NCBI GenBank assembly: GCA_032988165.1
Contig: JANTQF010000362.1
Span: 1-35,140 of the forward strand
Reading direction: 5' to 3'
Origin: Emmonsiellopsis sp. PD_33
Lineage: Eukaryota > Ascomycota > Eurotiomycetes > Onygenales > Ajellomycetaceae
Length of the DNA: 35,140 nucleotides
The position numbers and the translations under genes are program-made. A model generated the notes under the pieces. That model did not search any database and was not told the origin of the DNA. It was given only the letters and a program-made list of their open reading frames with translations. Below are positions 10,831-21,899 of the stretch, piece by piece. Position 1 is the first letter of the stretch. The number at the start of each line of letters is the position of its first letter.

Positions 10831-12894
10831 GGATTTATTATTAATAATCTTCTATTCCTTACACATTTCCTTTCATTTTAAATGTAAATCCATAGAAAGG
10901 ACATTCAATTCATTATTATCCATTACAATGTCTCACTTCTTTATTATCTTAACCTTAACAAAATACTTTCAGAATGTAAAATGTGATATAATAAATATCA
11001 TCTAACTAGAATCAGTGATCTTATACTTATAAAGAAAGGACTTCTCTAGATGTGTTAGTACCTCTATCATTACTGCCTCTAAAATGCAATGTAAAGAGAA
11101 TACTGGATTATTTCTATAGTAAAATAATCTTATAAATTATAAAGATAATAAATGCAGAAAAAATCTACTATAATTACTTCATTATGATTAAGTAGTAACT
11201 GATAGGATCATTATAATAATTAGCTTGATTAGCTCTTTACCATTCAGAACATTAACATTTCATGCCTTCAAAATGAAAGATAATATAATCAATATCTTTT
11301 TAAGACTTATAGTGTCTACTAGGATCTCAGCATGCAGGGTTAACTTACTATTTTGAATCTTTTGAAAACTTTTACTTTTCATTTCAAATATTACTATTAT
11401 ATCATTAACCTGATGAGGATACAGCTTTACAGACTGTAATATATTTAAAGTTAACACTTAATCTTCCTTCATACTTAACATCATTAATGTATTAGTAATT
11501 ATGGGTATGTTGTAGCAGACATAAGATAGCTCTCTTATCATTATATAGTTAACTTCATTATATGCATATAGTGCCTTAACTACCTTCTCATTCATTATAC
11601 TATCCATTATAATCTCAATGATGTTTAATACTTTCTGATTCAGATTTTACAGAGGTGATGGGCCTTCCATTCAATGGTCCTCCTCAGTTATTATATACTT
11701 AATCATATATATATATAGCTCATACTTTTAATGATATATTATTAGTACAAGTTTTGCTTATAGATTCATTTTAAGTACATTTTCCTCAGACTTATTATCC
11801 TCAAATAATAAGTTAATTACCTTAAGAGAGTTAGTTGCATCATCAACTTCCTCTTCATTATTAGAGGATAAATCCCAGTCAAAACTAAGATTATCTATAT
11901 TATTTAGAGCCTCAATGGGTTCTTACATAAAGTTATTCTATTTCTTAGGGAGAAGCTCATTAATATATGTCATTAGCTTGACTGTATTGTTTTAAACTCA
12001 TATTTTATTTAATATTACTAATCACTTATTTTACTTTTATTCTACATAAACATAAATCTAATAACATAAAAGTGCATAGACCCTATAAAAATCCTCTAAG
12101 TTTAGTAATATAGCCTCAGCTTTAATATTTAGTATATAGTAATGGAAGAACTGGTCTTCATTCTGATTAAGCACATGAAGATAGATATTAATGATTATTA
12201 GAAATGCATAGTATTTCATAATATTTATTTTAGTGATATTAAATAAGTCTCAAACTACCTACCAGTTAATTTCTATTATTAAGAAGACTAAGATTTATGT
12301 AACACCTGGTGTCATATGAATCAACTCAAAAAACTTTAGTAGAAATAGTATTATAAGGTCTTTTACCCTTTATTTTATTAATTCTGGTAGGGTTATCCAG
12401 TCATTCCCATACAGTACAACATACTTCTCAAACAATAATTAATTTTTTATGAAGAGTAAATAAAGAGTATTTATATTGAAATAGTTCTTCAAGTAATCAG
12501 CTATAAATCCTTAATTCCTGTAAAATTCAGTACATTTAAGTTCAAACTCAAAGTAATAAATCTCTTTTAAAAGGAAATTACAGGCTCACTTAATATCTTC
12601 AGTAGTGATTATTATCTCAGCTTTCTTCTTTCTTAATGCTCTTTTACCTGTATTTCTACTGGACTGTGTAGTGGATGCCTTCTGAGTTGTTATCATTTTA
12701 GGTGCTGAAATAGAGGCTTATTAGATGTTGACTTCTTTCAGAAGTAGAGATAACTAACCTGTATTAGAAGACTTTAAACCTATGTTAGAAGGCTTCAAAT
12801 CTGTGTTGAAAGACTTCAGAGGGTTCATTATTTAAAACTAGTATTTAAAATAGTTAGTTGATGTTTATTTCAAGAGATAGTTTATTAAGAGAGG

Positions 12895-12948
12895 TTATTA
12901 TCTATGAATAATAATCACATTAAAAATATAGTTATTCATAGATAATAA
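12895..12948. repeat. perfect 17-bp inverted repeat (hairpin)
   Basis: The left arm TTATTATCTATGAATAA (12895-12911) and right arm TTATTCATAGATAATAA (12932-12948) are perfect complements with a 20-bp spacer. Another palindromic TTATCTATAGATAATA word follows at about 12973-12988. Perfect arms in DNA otherwise full of substitutions suggest late origin or selection on the palindrome. Confidence 0.85.
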
Positions 12949-13794
12949 TATAGAGATGTCTAGTATAAAATATTATCTATAGATAATAGATGTAATAAAA
13001 ATACTGTCTTAGTAGTAATATTAGTATCTCTATATATTTAATCCCTATAGTTTGTTAAAATTATAAAGAGTTCTAGGATTGAAGTTGTTATCTGCATTCA
13101 ACAAAAATTTACTATCAGTTCAGAGTTGAGTACTTACCCAAAGGGTGAAGTAAAAAGTGTTATAGAGAATTTAAGGATATAGTAGAGAACACTAGATAGA
13201 TAGTTTCATCAGTAACTTTATTTACCAGTTAAAATACATAAGAAACTGAGAGACTAGGGAAAGCTACTTACTCTCTTTACTCATGCAATCCCATAGAATC
13301 CACTATTCATAACTAATAGGCATGGTAAAGTGAGTTTGCCATGCAGCTAAAACTGGCCCATGTAAAGCTTGTTTTGCTAAGTCACATTACAACTGACCCA
13401 GTTCCCTAGCAGCAAAGTAAGGGAGGGTATTAAACATAATAGAGCTATTGAGAAGAGGATAGTATATCAATTAGTATAGATATAAAAACTTATCTATTAG
13501 AGATAAATATATAGATGTTGATAACTTAACAGTGAGAATATTGTAAAGTGTAAGAGTAAGAAGAGGAAGAAAGAGATCTTTAACTCTCAAGACTCAGTCT
13601 AACTCAATCTGATATAGTAATATGAACAAGGAATATAGCTAGATCTAATAAAGTTAGTTTACTAAGAAGCTTTATATTTCTCATCTAGAGATAATAAGCT
13701 CTAGTTGCATCCTTACCACATTTAGAATAGTCTGATTTATCTTTATTTATAAATAATAAAGCTACTCTGTTAGTTTTATGCTACTTTCAGTACT
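12949..13794. other. CpG-free DNA without a recognisable gene
   Basis: AT-rich and rich in stops in all frames. It contains the first copy of the 62-bp direct repeat (13712-13773). Nothing else is supported. Confidence 0.5.
13712..13773 (+). repeat. 62-bp direct repeat, copy 1
   Basis: Starts CTTACCACATTTAGAATAGT and runs through TTTATAAATAATAAAG to TTAG. A matching copy occurs at 14722-14784 (CTTACCCACATTTAGAATAG ... TATAAATAATAAAG ... TTAG), about 1 kb downstream in the same orientation. Confidence 0.75.
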
Positions 13795-13945
13795 TATCTT
13801 CTTAACTAGTAGTAAGTATATTTTAGCATCCTTTTTCTACTATCAATAAAAAGTTTTGAATATTTCCACATGAGGTCATCAGTTGATTAAATCTGAGTAA
13901 TGAAAGAGAGATACTAAAATATCCTTACTACTAGTTAAGAAGATA
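13795..13945. mobile_element. candidate MITE: 151 bp with 32-bp inverted ends
   Basis: The left arm 13795-13826 (TATCTTCTTAACTAGTAGTA...) and the complement of the right arm 13914-13945 match at 31 of 32 positions; the single difference is T against G at the 23rd base. The 87-bp interior has no coding capacity. Size and structure fit a miniature inverted-repeat element. No target-site duplication is evident in the flanks (CAGTACT left, CTCTATAC right), so a fold-back of another origin is possible. Confidence 0.6.
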
Positions 13946-14329
13946 CTCTATACTTTATTTAGTATATTAATATAATAGTTCATCATTCAATGAAGACAAG
14001 AGTAATATTAATTTATAGTCTGAATGTAGGGCTTTCTAATACAAGTATTATTATTTTCATTGTTAGTAGATTGATGTTTACAGTGGTCATGATGAAGAAA
14101 ATATATATATATAGAGTAAAATATAAAAAATATATATATATATCTATATCCAGGTCAACATGCCCAACTCACCCTGGATCAGCAACTAAGAGAATAAAGC
14201 TTTTACTCTATCATAATAGAGTAGAACCTCATACTATACCTATAATATTATTTCAAAGTCTATTATCCTCTGCTGATTATACTCTTATGACTTACCCTAT
14301 CAGAGTGTTCTGAGGTAGTTATTAGTAGT

Positions 14330-14735
14330 CACATGGTTTTTAGTTCTTATTAGCTGTCTATTAAGTATGGTTTTATTAATATTACTATAGTTCTTCTCTA
14401 GATTCAGTGGTCTAGTAGTTTCTTCCTTGACATTCCACAATTCTCTTTATGGAATTCCACAGAACAAACTCTAGGATTTGAATTCAGTAGGGACTTTTTT
14501 TTCTCTTTAATTATAGTCTTACTGTATGTAGTAGTTATATAGTTTTTAATTCTTATTAGCTATCTACTAAGTATAGTTTTATTGATATTACTCTAGTTCT
14601 TCTCTGAGTTTAGTGATCTAGTGGTTTCTTTCCTTAGAACTTAATGACTCTCTTCATGGAGTTTCAGGGAACAAACTCTAGAGTTTAAATTCAGTGGGAA
14701 CTTTTTTTTTTTAGTTGTAGTCTTACCCACATTTA
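14330..14735 (+). repeat. tandem duplication, about 206-bp unit
   Basis: Two diverged units, the first holding GTTTTTAGTTCTTATTAGCT at 14336 and the second GTTTTTAATTCTTATTAGCT at 14542. Both continue through matched blocks (CTAGTGGTTTCTT-like, GAACAAACTCTAG) and end in a long T run. Differences are mostly transitions. No coding potential is seen. Confidence 0.8.
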
Positions 14736-14784
14736 GAATAGTACAGTTTATATTTATCTATAAATAATAAAGTCACCCAATTAG
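14722..14784 (+). repeat. 62-bp direct repeat, copy 2
   Basis: Same orientation as 13712-13773. The pair brackets the 151-bp inverted-repeat element and the 206-bp tandem units, about 1 kb in all. This could be a duplicated segment or remains of terminal repeats of a lost element. Confidence 0.7.
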
Positions 14785-14989
14785 TCTTGCCTGAAATCAT
14801 TAGTTATAAGATGAACTGTTATTTTAATCATCTTTTTTATTATCTTTATTAGTTCTGATATTCTCAATCTGTCTGTGGGCTACAATAAAGATAAATGTAT
14901 AGCTATAACTTAGATAATATCTTTACTGGAGATTTCATAATAGTCTAGTGAGCATGTTTGATCCTAATTTCCTTTACTTAAATGCAACT

Positions 14990-15470
14990 CCAGCTATTAT
15001 CTTTTTGTTGAAAATTCAGGTTTTATTAATATTATTACTGTACATCTTTATTGTCCTTAAACAAAGAAATCAGCTGAGTTAGTGTCAATCTTGTCTGCAG
15101 ATAATAATAATGTACTTACTAAAAATCCTATTTCTTTAAGACTTATTAATTACTTTTATGATGATCTAATAACTAATGCTATTCTATAATTAAAATTTAT
15201 ATGGCCAGTGTGGTAGGCACTTCATCATTAATGATAATAAGCAGTTTTATGATCCTCAGGCCCTATTCTGGGTTTCAGCCTTGTGTGCTTAGTCTTAAGA
15301 GTAATAGTATCCACTTCACTACTTATAATCCCATCATGAAATGCAACTTTAACATCTGAAAGAATCTCTAATGAAATTAGTAATAAATAGTTCTACAACT
15401 TTAAGACCCTCTTTCAGCTAATCATATTAGATCTAGAGACTAGTAATATCTATATCATTCTGATAGTAAT
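14990..15470 (+). pseudogene. rearranged extra fragments of an actin gene
   Basis: Several partial actin pieces lie upstream of the main actin relic. At about 15020-15060 an ENSG...TVH reading resembles the DESG...VHRKC terminus. At 15215-15375 the translation carries N.K.F..P.ALF and, after a frame shift, QP.VL.L, SIHFTTYNPIMKCNFNI, matching the IGNERF to MKCDVDVRKDL part of actin. At 15385-15450 a second short piece repeats FKTLFQ and LDLE. DNA just downstream of the C-terminal piece (about 15040-15190) is also similar to DNA just downstream of the main actin relic (about 16745-16920). Exact edges are uncertain. Confidence 0.65.
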
Positions 15471-15479
15471 GTTACTCAC

Positions 15480-16772
15480 ATTATGCTCATCTATAGATCT
15501 AGTATGTATAAGGCTAGTTTTACTGGTAATAATGCTTTCTGAGTTATTTTCTGCAAGTCTTCCAATATTCCTACTACATTAATTTATATTTAATAAGAAC
15601 ATTATCTGTTTCCTACTATTAATCTCTATTAGCTTCAATTATTAATCATCCTCACCATCATGGGTAAATATTCCTCTATATATGCTAAGGTTAGATCTAT
15701 AACTAACAGCATCTAGTATTATAATTAGTATGGGCCAGAAAGACTCCTATATTAATGATGAGACACAGTTAAAGTGTGATATTCTCACCCTAAGATAATT
15801 TACCTTATTAAGTATAATGTCATCACAAACTGAGATAATATGAAGAAAATCTGGCATCACACTTTCTATAATAAACTTCATGTTATGCTAGAGGAGCACA
15901 CTATTCTATTAATTGAGGCTCCTATCAACTCTAAGTTTAATTATGAGAAGATGACTTAAATCATTTTTGAAACCTTCAATACTCCTACCTTCTATATCTC
16001 TATCCTGGCTGTGCTCTCTCTATATGCTTCTAGTCATACCACTAGTATCATACTTAACTCTAATAATAGTATTACTCATATTATGCTCATCTATAAGGAT
16101 TTCACCCTCCCCTACACCATCTTCTATATTGATATAGCTGGTTATGAGCTAACACATTATCTTATAAAGATTCTTACTAAGCATAATTACAGCTTCTTCA
16201 CCACTACTGAGCATTGAATTGTCTGTGACATCAAAAAGAAGCTATAGATGTCACTCTTAACTTTTAGTAGGAAATTTAGACTACTTTCTAGAGCTTTAGC
16301 TTAAAGAAATCTTATAAGCTTTCTGACAGCTAAATTATTATCATTGGCAATAAGTAGTTCTGCACTCCTGAGGCTCTCTTCTAGCCTAATATACTAGGTC
16401 TTGACAGTAGTAGTATCCATACTACTACCTATAATACTATCATGAAGTGTAATATTAACATCCAAAAGGATCTTTATAGCAACATTATTATGATGTGTAT
16501 TTCTCTTTTCTTTATGTTAAGATGTTACTGACAACTATTAGTTTAATAGTACTATTATATATTCTGATATCTTCAACTATATATAGAAGGAGATCACTAC
16601 TCTTATTCTCTCATTAATAAAGGTTAAGATCATTGCTCTCTCTGAATATAAATACTTCATATGGATTGATAATTCTATCTTAGCCTCCCTCTCAATCTTT
16701 CAGTAGATATGAATCTCCAGATAGATATATAATAAGTTAGGATCTTCCATTATCCATTACAAGTACTTATTA
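15480..16772 (+). pseudogene. actin gene, RIP-mutated, introns retained
   Basis: Actin forms the cytoskeletal microfilaments, and this copy is dead. The translation follows actin from near its N-terminus (MYKASFTGNN for MCKAGFAGDD) through MGQKDSYINDETQ, KKIWHHTFYNKLHV, EEHTILLIEAPINSK, FETFNTPTFYISI.AVLSLYAS, FTLPYTIFYIDIAGYELTHY, KCNINIQKDLYSN, ILASLSIFQ and the final GSSIIHYKY. Stops replace known residues in RIP fashion: TGG to TGA in the TNWDD segment, CAG to TAG in FQP and FQQ. At least two introns remain: after HHG (GTAAAT from about 15663 to 15729) and before TIIYSD (about 16495-16547, ending GTTTAATAG). So this is a genomic duplicate, not a retrocopy. Frame changes occur near 15800 and 16300. 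Confidence 0.88.
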
Positions 16773-17760
16773 TAGTATTTATTATCCTTAGATAATATTT
16801 AGCTGACTACTAACTCAGTTATCTACAGATAATAATATACTTGCTAAAAACCTATTTCTTCTAATTGTGAAGTGATTGATTCATCATCTTATATGATTAT
16901 TACATAACTTACTCTTTAGCAGATATTAATAGTTGTTAATTTAATTAGTAAAGAAGATTATATTAGCTAGTTAGCTAAGGTTGTCAGCTTCATTACATAA
17001 GTTTATCATAAAGATAACTAGTTATTTAATTCTTAAACTTGCCTCTAATTGTTACTATATCATCATTATTTCTCTTCATCTACTGTAGATCTTATCAGCT
17101 CAAAAGCAACTAACCTTCTTTTCTAATGGAACATCAAAGTCTAAATTCACCTTTAGTAGCTATAATATAGGGGCTTTAGACTCCAATGCAACAAATTAAT
17201 GTACAGCAAGCTAATTAAGATGCTGAACCTCATATACCCACTCTACTTGAACTTTTTAATTTATATTAGCTTAGATTAATTTCTTCTAGTTTATCTTGCT
17301 TTCAGGAAAGTACTACATTAGTCAATTCAGTTGAGAAATTTAATGACCATATGAACTGCATCTAGTATCCTCATGGATGGTCATCCTAATATTAAAGAAA
17401 GACTCTAAATGTAGGAGAATAGATTAACTACAGTCAGATTTATAATATTACATTATATGATGTCTTTAGCTAGAGGCTTCAGATTGCAGATGATGTGATT
17501 TCATGTAAGTACTATATATAATGTGTTATACTTTAATGATCTCTACTAACATTAGAAAATTACAGAAGTCTGAGTCTCACCTATCATTAAGATACTTAAA
17601 TAGATATTATGTAAAGATCTAACTTTAAAGAATCTAGTTATTAATCAGTCTTTCTATATGCAATCAAATATAGATGCAGCAGAGAGTCTTGGCAAATATC
17701 TGATTTTATATTTATTATACTAAGTTGAAGATATACTACAATTTATTGATTTATATTAAG
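16773..17760. other. CpG-free relic DNA between actin and the cysteine-motif fragment
   Basis: The first 150 bp repeat sequence found at about 15040-15190 (the actin 3' flank). The remainder may be the upstream part of the protein fragment at 17764, since scattered plus-strand open segments occur, but no motif is readable. Confidence 0.4.
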
Positions 17761-17763
17761 AAT

Positions 17764-17972
17764 CAGCCCAGAATGCAGTGATCATTCAGACTTAAGGATT
17801 TACCTTACAGTACTCATATACTTAGTGTGCTGAAGGATCTGGGCCATTCAAAGATTATCTTGTATTATATGATTTGCTGAATGATATATCTACTAGTGGT
17901 AGAGCATGTAGAAATTACTATTTTAGAGGTAAAAGTACAAAGTGTAGCCTTTATAAGCACTAAAAGCATTTA
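17764..17972 (+). pseudogene. DUF3716-like cysteine-motif protein fragment
   Basis: The plus-strand frame starting at 17763 reads, after two RIP-type stops, CAEGSGPFKDYLVLYDLL, then SGRACRNYYFRGKSTKCSL and a short basic tail. The pattern CA-G-GPF--C, followed about 20 residues later by GAC-NC---G---CS, is that of the fungal-specific DUF3716 domain, a probable zinc-binding module common in Eurotiomycetes proteins, some in repeats. Two expected cysteines read as Tyr (TGT/TGC to TAT/TAC), as RIP would produce. Function of the family is unknown. Assigned from a remembered pattern only. Confidence 0.45.
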
Positions 17973-20005
17973 TCCTCTAATAATTCTTTAGTAGATACTA
18001 ATTATAATTACAGTTGATGATGTGAATCAGAATATAGTTATATATCTAATAATTTAAATGCATTCATAAAGGGTGAGTATTAGTTTATTATGCTAATAAA
18101 AAGAATTTTTTGGATGACTATCTGGGAAGATTCAGAAAGTCTGAGACTCCCCTTGGAATTATCTTATTCTTCTCATTATCATCTTGAAAAAATTTTAATA
18201 TTAAAGGTTATTCATTTCTCATTATTTTCTAAGTTTAGTATCTACTTCTTGCACCTTTCTATTATAATTATAGAAAAATAAGTCAAAACTTTGATTCCAC
18301 CTTTTCCTCACAGTTATAACTCCCTATTAATAACTTAAGTAATATTAATTTATTAATACTATCATAAATTAGTACATCTATTCCTCCTTCACTGAAATGA
18401 ATTGATTATAATAATTAGTTTGTGATTTATTCAGGGGCAAAACATTCAAATCTCAAAGTTTTTAAATGATAATGGAGGTTAATAAAATAGGTTAAGTACT
18501 CTAGGGGTTCAAAGCCCTTCATCTGAGATTCTATGTGATATATGGTAAAAGTATGGTAGTTCTTCCAAGAGGACATCATAATAATAAATGGGGAACCTAT
18601 AGTGTCATGTAAATACTATAATAAATATTTTGCTCACTTATTACTAAAGAGTAGGATAATAACAATAATGAATAATCATATCAAAAAGAGCTAATACTAT
18701 CAGAGGCAGGCAAGATTTTAAGATATGGAGGATGTTAATTTAATAACATCACAAAGAAAAATATCACAACAGATAATAATAAATATTCTTTTTATTTTTA
18801 AGGCTGTAGTAGGAGTTTCAGGGCTTCAGCTAACTGTATAAGATCAATATGATTAGGAATAGTAGCACAGATGATATTAAATTCACTAAGAAGAAATTCT
18901 AATAAACTTTAATAGAGATTTTAGTCTCTACATGATTACTCTTTCATTTTGTGAATAACTTTTACTTTCACTAAATAATCTGAATGTTATGATCCAGTGC
19001 AACCATATCTAGTACATTGTATATCTCAAAGATTACTGATAAGCTTATGAAAGAGGGCTTCTAATAGATTCTTAATCATATACTTACTGAGAATTATATC
19101 TCTCTTGTTCTTAATGGCTGGATTAGCCCATTCAATGATGTATTTATGGTAGTGATGTGGTGAGAATCTACTGTCAGGTCAGATCAATTTTTCACTGAGG
19201 CTTTTTACTGTCAAGTATAGTTATAAAGATAGATATTTTCCTTTCATTGTAAGACTTCATTTGTTCATTTATAGTTTTCTCATGCAAGTATGTGCTTTTT
19301 TGAGATAGATTTTTTATTTTCTTTTGTATTATCTCATCATTCTATTACTATGTTATTTTGTACTATAAATTGCCAATACATTTCTCCACTTCAATATTAA
19401 TATTAATTCTTTTCTTGTGTTTGTCACTGCTCTATTTAGTGCTACTTGATGTGCACACCCTGTCCCTGCTTCATTAGTGTATATAATTGGAAATATGAAT
19501 GAATGAACAGATAGCAGTATTAATACAAATAACTATGCTGAGTTCCTTTTCTCTTTTTCCTTTTTTTTTGTTGAGTGTGCTGCTCAATGCAATTCTCTTA
19601 TTTCAATTTGTAATAGGCCTATTTAGTTGGAGTAGGCCTACAGTCTTGCAGCTGTGCTAATAGCAATACTATCAGAAGAAAACTTTGAAGAATAAACCTA
19701 CTGAACTATTAAATCCATCAAGCTGTTCCTCAATAAATGCAGACTCTAATGAGAAGAAAAATTTATAGTAGATCTTATAGTTTCTTTTCTTCCTTGAGTC
19801 TCTAAACCTCTACCTGCAAAAAGATACAGATATTATCATCATTATTAACCTATTTCTTATTTACAAATAAGAGCTACTTATCTATTTATTTCTCCATTAA
19901 TATATGTCTTCTAAGTATGCTCAGTTAGACTTCATCACATATTATTAAACTCAGTCAGGAAAAGTACTAGCTCTACTGCTAATAATTAAGATCAACAGTG
20001 AGAAG
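17973..20005. other. CpG-free relic DNA, probable 5' region of the Gypsy element at its right end
   Basis: No protein family is recognisable; the 63-codon open frame at 18090-18281 is probably chance. From about 19260 the sequence loses coding-like character and turns T-rich. It contains an AGGCCTATTTAGTTGGAGTAGGCCT inverted motif near 19617-19641. A 5' long terminal repeat would be expected between about 19250 and 19950, but I could not match it to sequence after 25975. Confidence 0.4.
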
Positions 20006-21130
20006 ATGTCTAGCTCTACTAATTCCTCATCAAGCTTACTTATATTTAGTAGTGCCTTGCCTCCTAAAAGTAGAATAATTTATTAGTAGCTTGTTATACC
20101 TATACTGGTTCCTAGATTCCTTGGAGCCCTCTCTTTTAATGGGAAGGATGTCACTTAGTTTGTTAATCAGTTTGATGCTGTGCTGAAGCTGCACTATGTT
20201 TCTAAGAATGAAGTCTTGGCAGTGTTATGCAACTATTACTTTATAAAACTATAAGGTTATGTAAATTGGCTGGTAAAGGACCTATAAATCTGAATGAAAG
20301 TTAAGGTCAGATTGATATTAGAGTTCTAATAGAATGATACTTATCAGTAGATGTACAACTAAATCTATCTGAATATTCTATCTAGTTTCAAATGATTTTT
20401 CAGCTAAAATATTCTCACTTTCTACTATTAATTCTGTGTCATTACTGAGCCACTGATTAGCTAAAATGAAATTTAGAAATCTCTTATCTACTAGTTGTTC
20501 TTATGAGGTCTGCCTGATAGAGTTCATAAGAAGGCTTTTTATAAGGTTAGGTTTGATTAAAATAACCCATCTAAGTGGAAGATTTCAAAGGTTTATAAAG
20601 CTATAGCTGAATCTCAGGAAGTCAAGAAAAAGATAATCTAGATGATCATATTTAATCTGAGTTCCTATATGATACTATCTACTTAGTTATCTTCTACTCA
20701 ATCTATCTTCAATCTACCTACTCTAGCTGTACTAAGACCTCAAGTGGCTTTCTCTGTGCTACCTACTTCTTCTGATTCAGCTTCAAGAAATTTAAATGAT
20801 AGCTTGCTTGAATCTCTCATCAACTAGATGGATGTACTATTACTGGCTATTATAGATTTCTAATAGTAGAGAAATATATAATAATCAGCTGTGATGTCAC
20901 ACATTTTCACCCATCAGAGATCTATTAATTCTACTCAAAATCTTATAAACATTTCTTATTATAGGATGTAGCATGACTCTAATAGTTCATATTAATCTTA
21001 ATCTAGAAGCATATTATAATATGATCATCCTCTTTGTGTCTGTTAGAGTTGTAGTAACTCCTCTTATATGCTCTCTTAGTGTCTCCAAATCAGCAAGCTA
21101 ATTGACTAGGAAAAGATTCATTAAAATAGA
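20006..21130 (+). pseudogene. gag relic with zinc knuckle
   Basis: From ATG 20006 a Ser-rich leader is followed by PRFLGALSFNGKDVT, F.NQFDAVLKLHYV, and L..YYFIKL, the pattern of the fungal Gypsy capsid region (FxGxNVTxFLxxY). Near 21030-21090 a segment with CVC..CSNSSYMLS.C corresponds to a CCHC nucleocapsid knuckle and is followed by the ISKLI linker usual in this clade. Gag forms the virus-like particle and packages element RNA. Multiple stops, starting at about 20085, make it dead. Confidence 0.7.
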
Positions 21131-21899
21131 ATGAGTAAATACTTTAATGAACATATAATGCAGTATGACCTAAAGATTAATATAAACTAGTATGAACCAC
21201 ACATCATCATTATTAAGTGTACTCTTAAGTAGAGATCTGCACCTCTCATTATCTCATTAGTAGTAAAACTCTGCAATGATGATAGTATTTTTGTTTTCTC
21301 TGATAGTAGCTTATTACTTACAGTTAATTTTATTAGTATATGTGATGTTGGGTTTGAAAGCAGTGCAGAAGAAGATAACTTAAACAGTAAAGTAAAAGAG
21401 ATTACTAATATAATAGTTACTTAGACTACTGTAGGAAATAGTAAGGGTAAAGAGTTAGCTACTAATAAGAATTGATCTACACTCTCTAGCTGGATTGAAA
21501 AGGAGAAAGTTCTACCTTCTACCTATTCTTAAAGAGTTGATTGCTATTTAGATGGCTCCTAAAAATTAATTTTATTTGCTGAGGATATTATCTTATCTTT
21601 ATCTAATCTTAATGAATTATAGACTCTTCTTGATAGTCAACTTCAGAAAGAAATGCTGACTCAGCTGATCAATAAAGCTATACCTAATGCTAAGATGACT
21701 AAAGTGCCTGAGATCTAGAAGAAAATCATCCTCTACTATCTTAGAAAGTCTAAAGAGCTGAAATTATCTACTAAAATGAGAGATAAGGAGAACTATGCTA
21801 CTACAACCCAGACAGTCTTTGAGAAAATTATATATCAAGAGATCACTAAAATTTAGCTTAAGGATATTATAGTCTACTCTGCTCAGTTATAGTAAATAT

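Larger units (their letters stand above)
8600..12832 (-). pseudogene. long degenerate coding relic, minus strand, unrecognised
   Basis: Open stretches in the minus direction recur over about 4.2 kb (12832-12640, 12500-12150, 11457-11260, 10821-10573, 10170-9742, 8832-8614), separated by RIP-type stops and frame shifts. The first starts at ATG 12830-12828 and continues into a Lys/Arg-rich stretch (KRALRKKAEIIITTEDIK). The best piece, 10170-9742, encodes 142 residues with basic and helical segments (HKHVRLKKIRVATLKNLAF). The last is highly charged (SSTKKKRRKRDRKSKAS). I recognise no transposase, polymerase or recombinase motif. One large gene or the body of an unknown mobile element would explain the consistent strand. 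Continuity is inferred, not shown. Confidence 0.3.

Noticed and set aside
13990..14313. 107-codon plus-strand open frame
   Set aside because: Includes a low-complexity Ile/Tyr/Lys run from TATATA repeats, lies among tandem repeats, and resembles no protein.
16011..16217. 68-codon open frame taken as a small gene
   Set aside because: It is an uninterrupted piece of the actin relic, not an independent gene.
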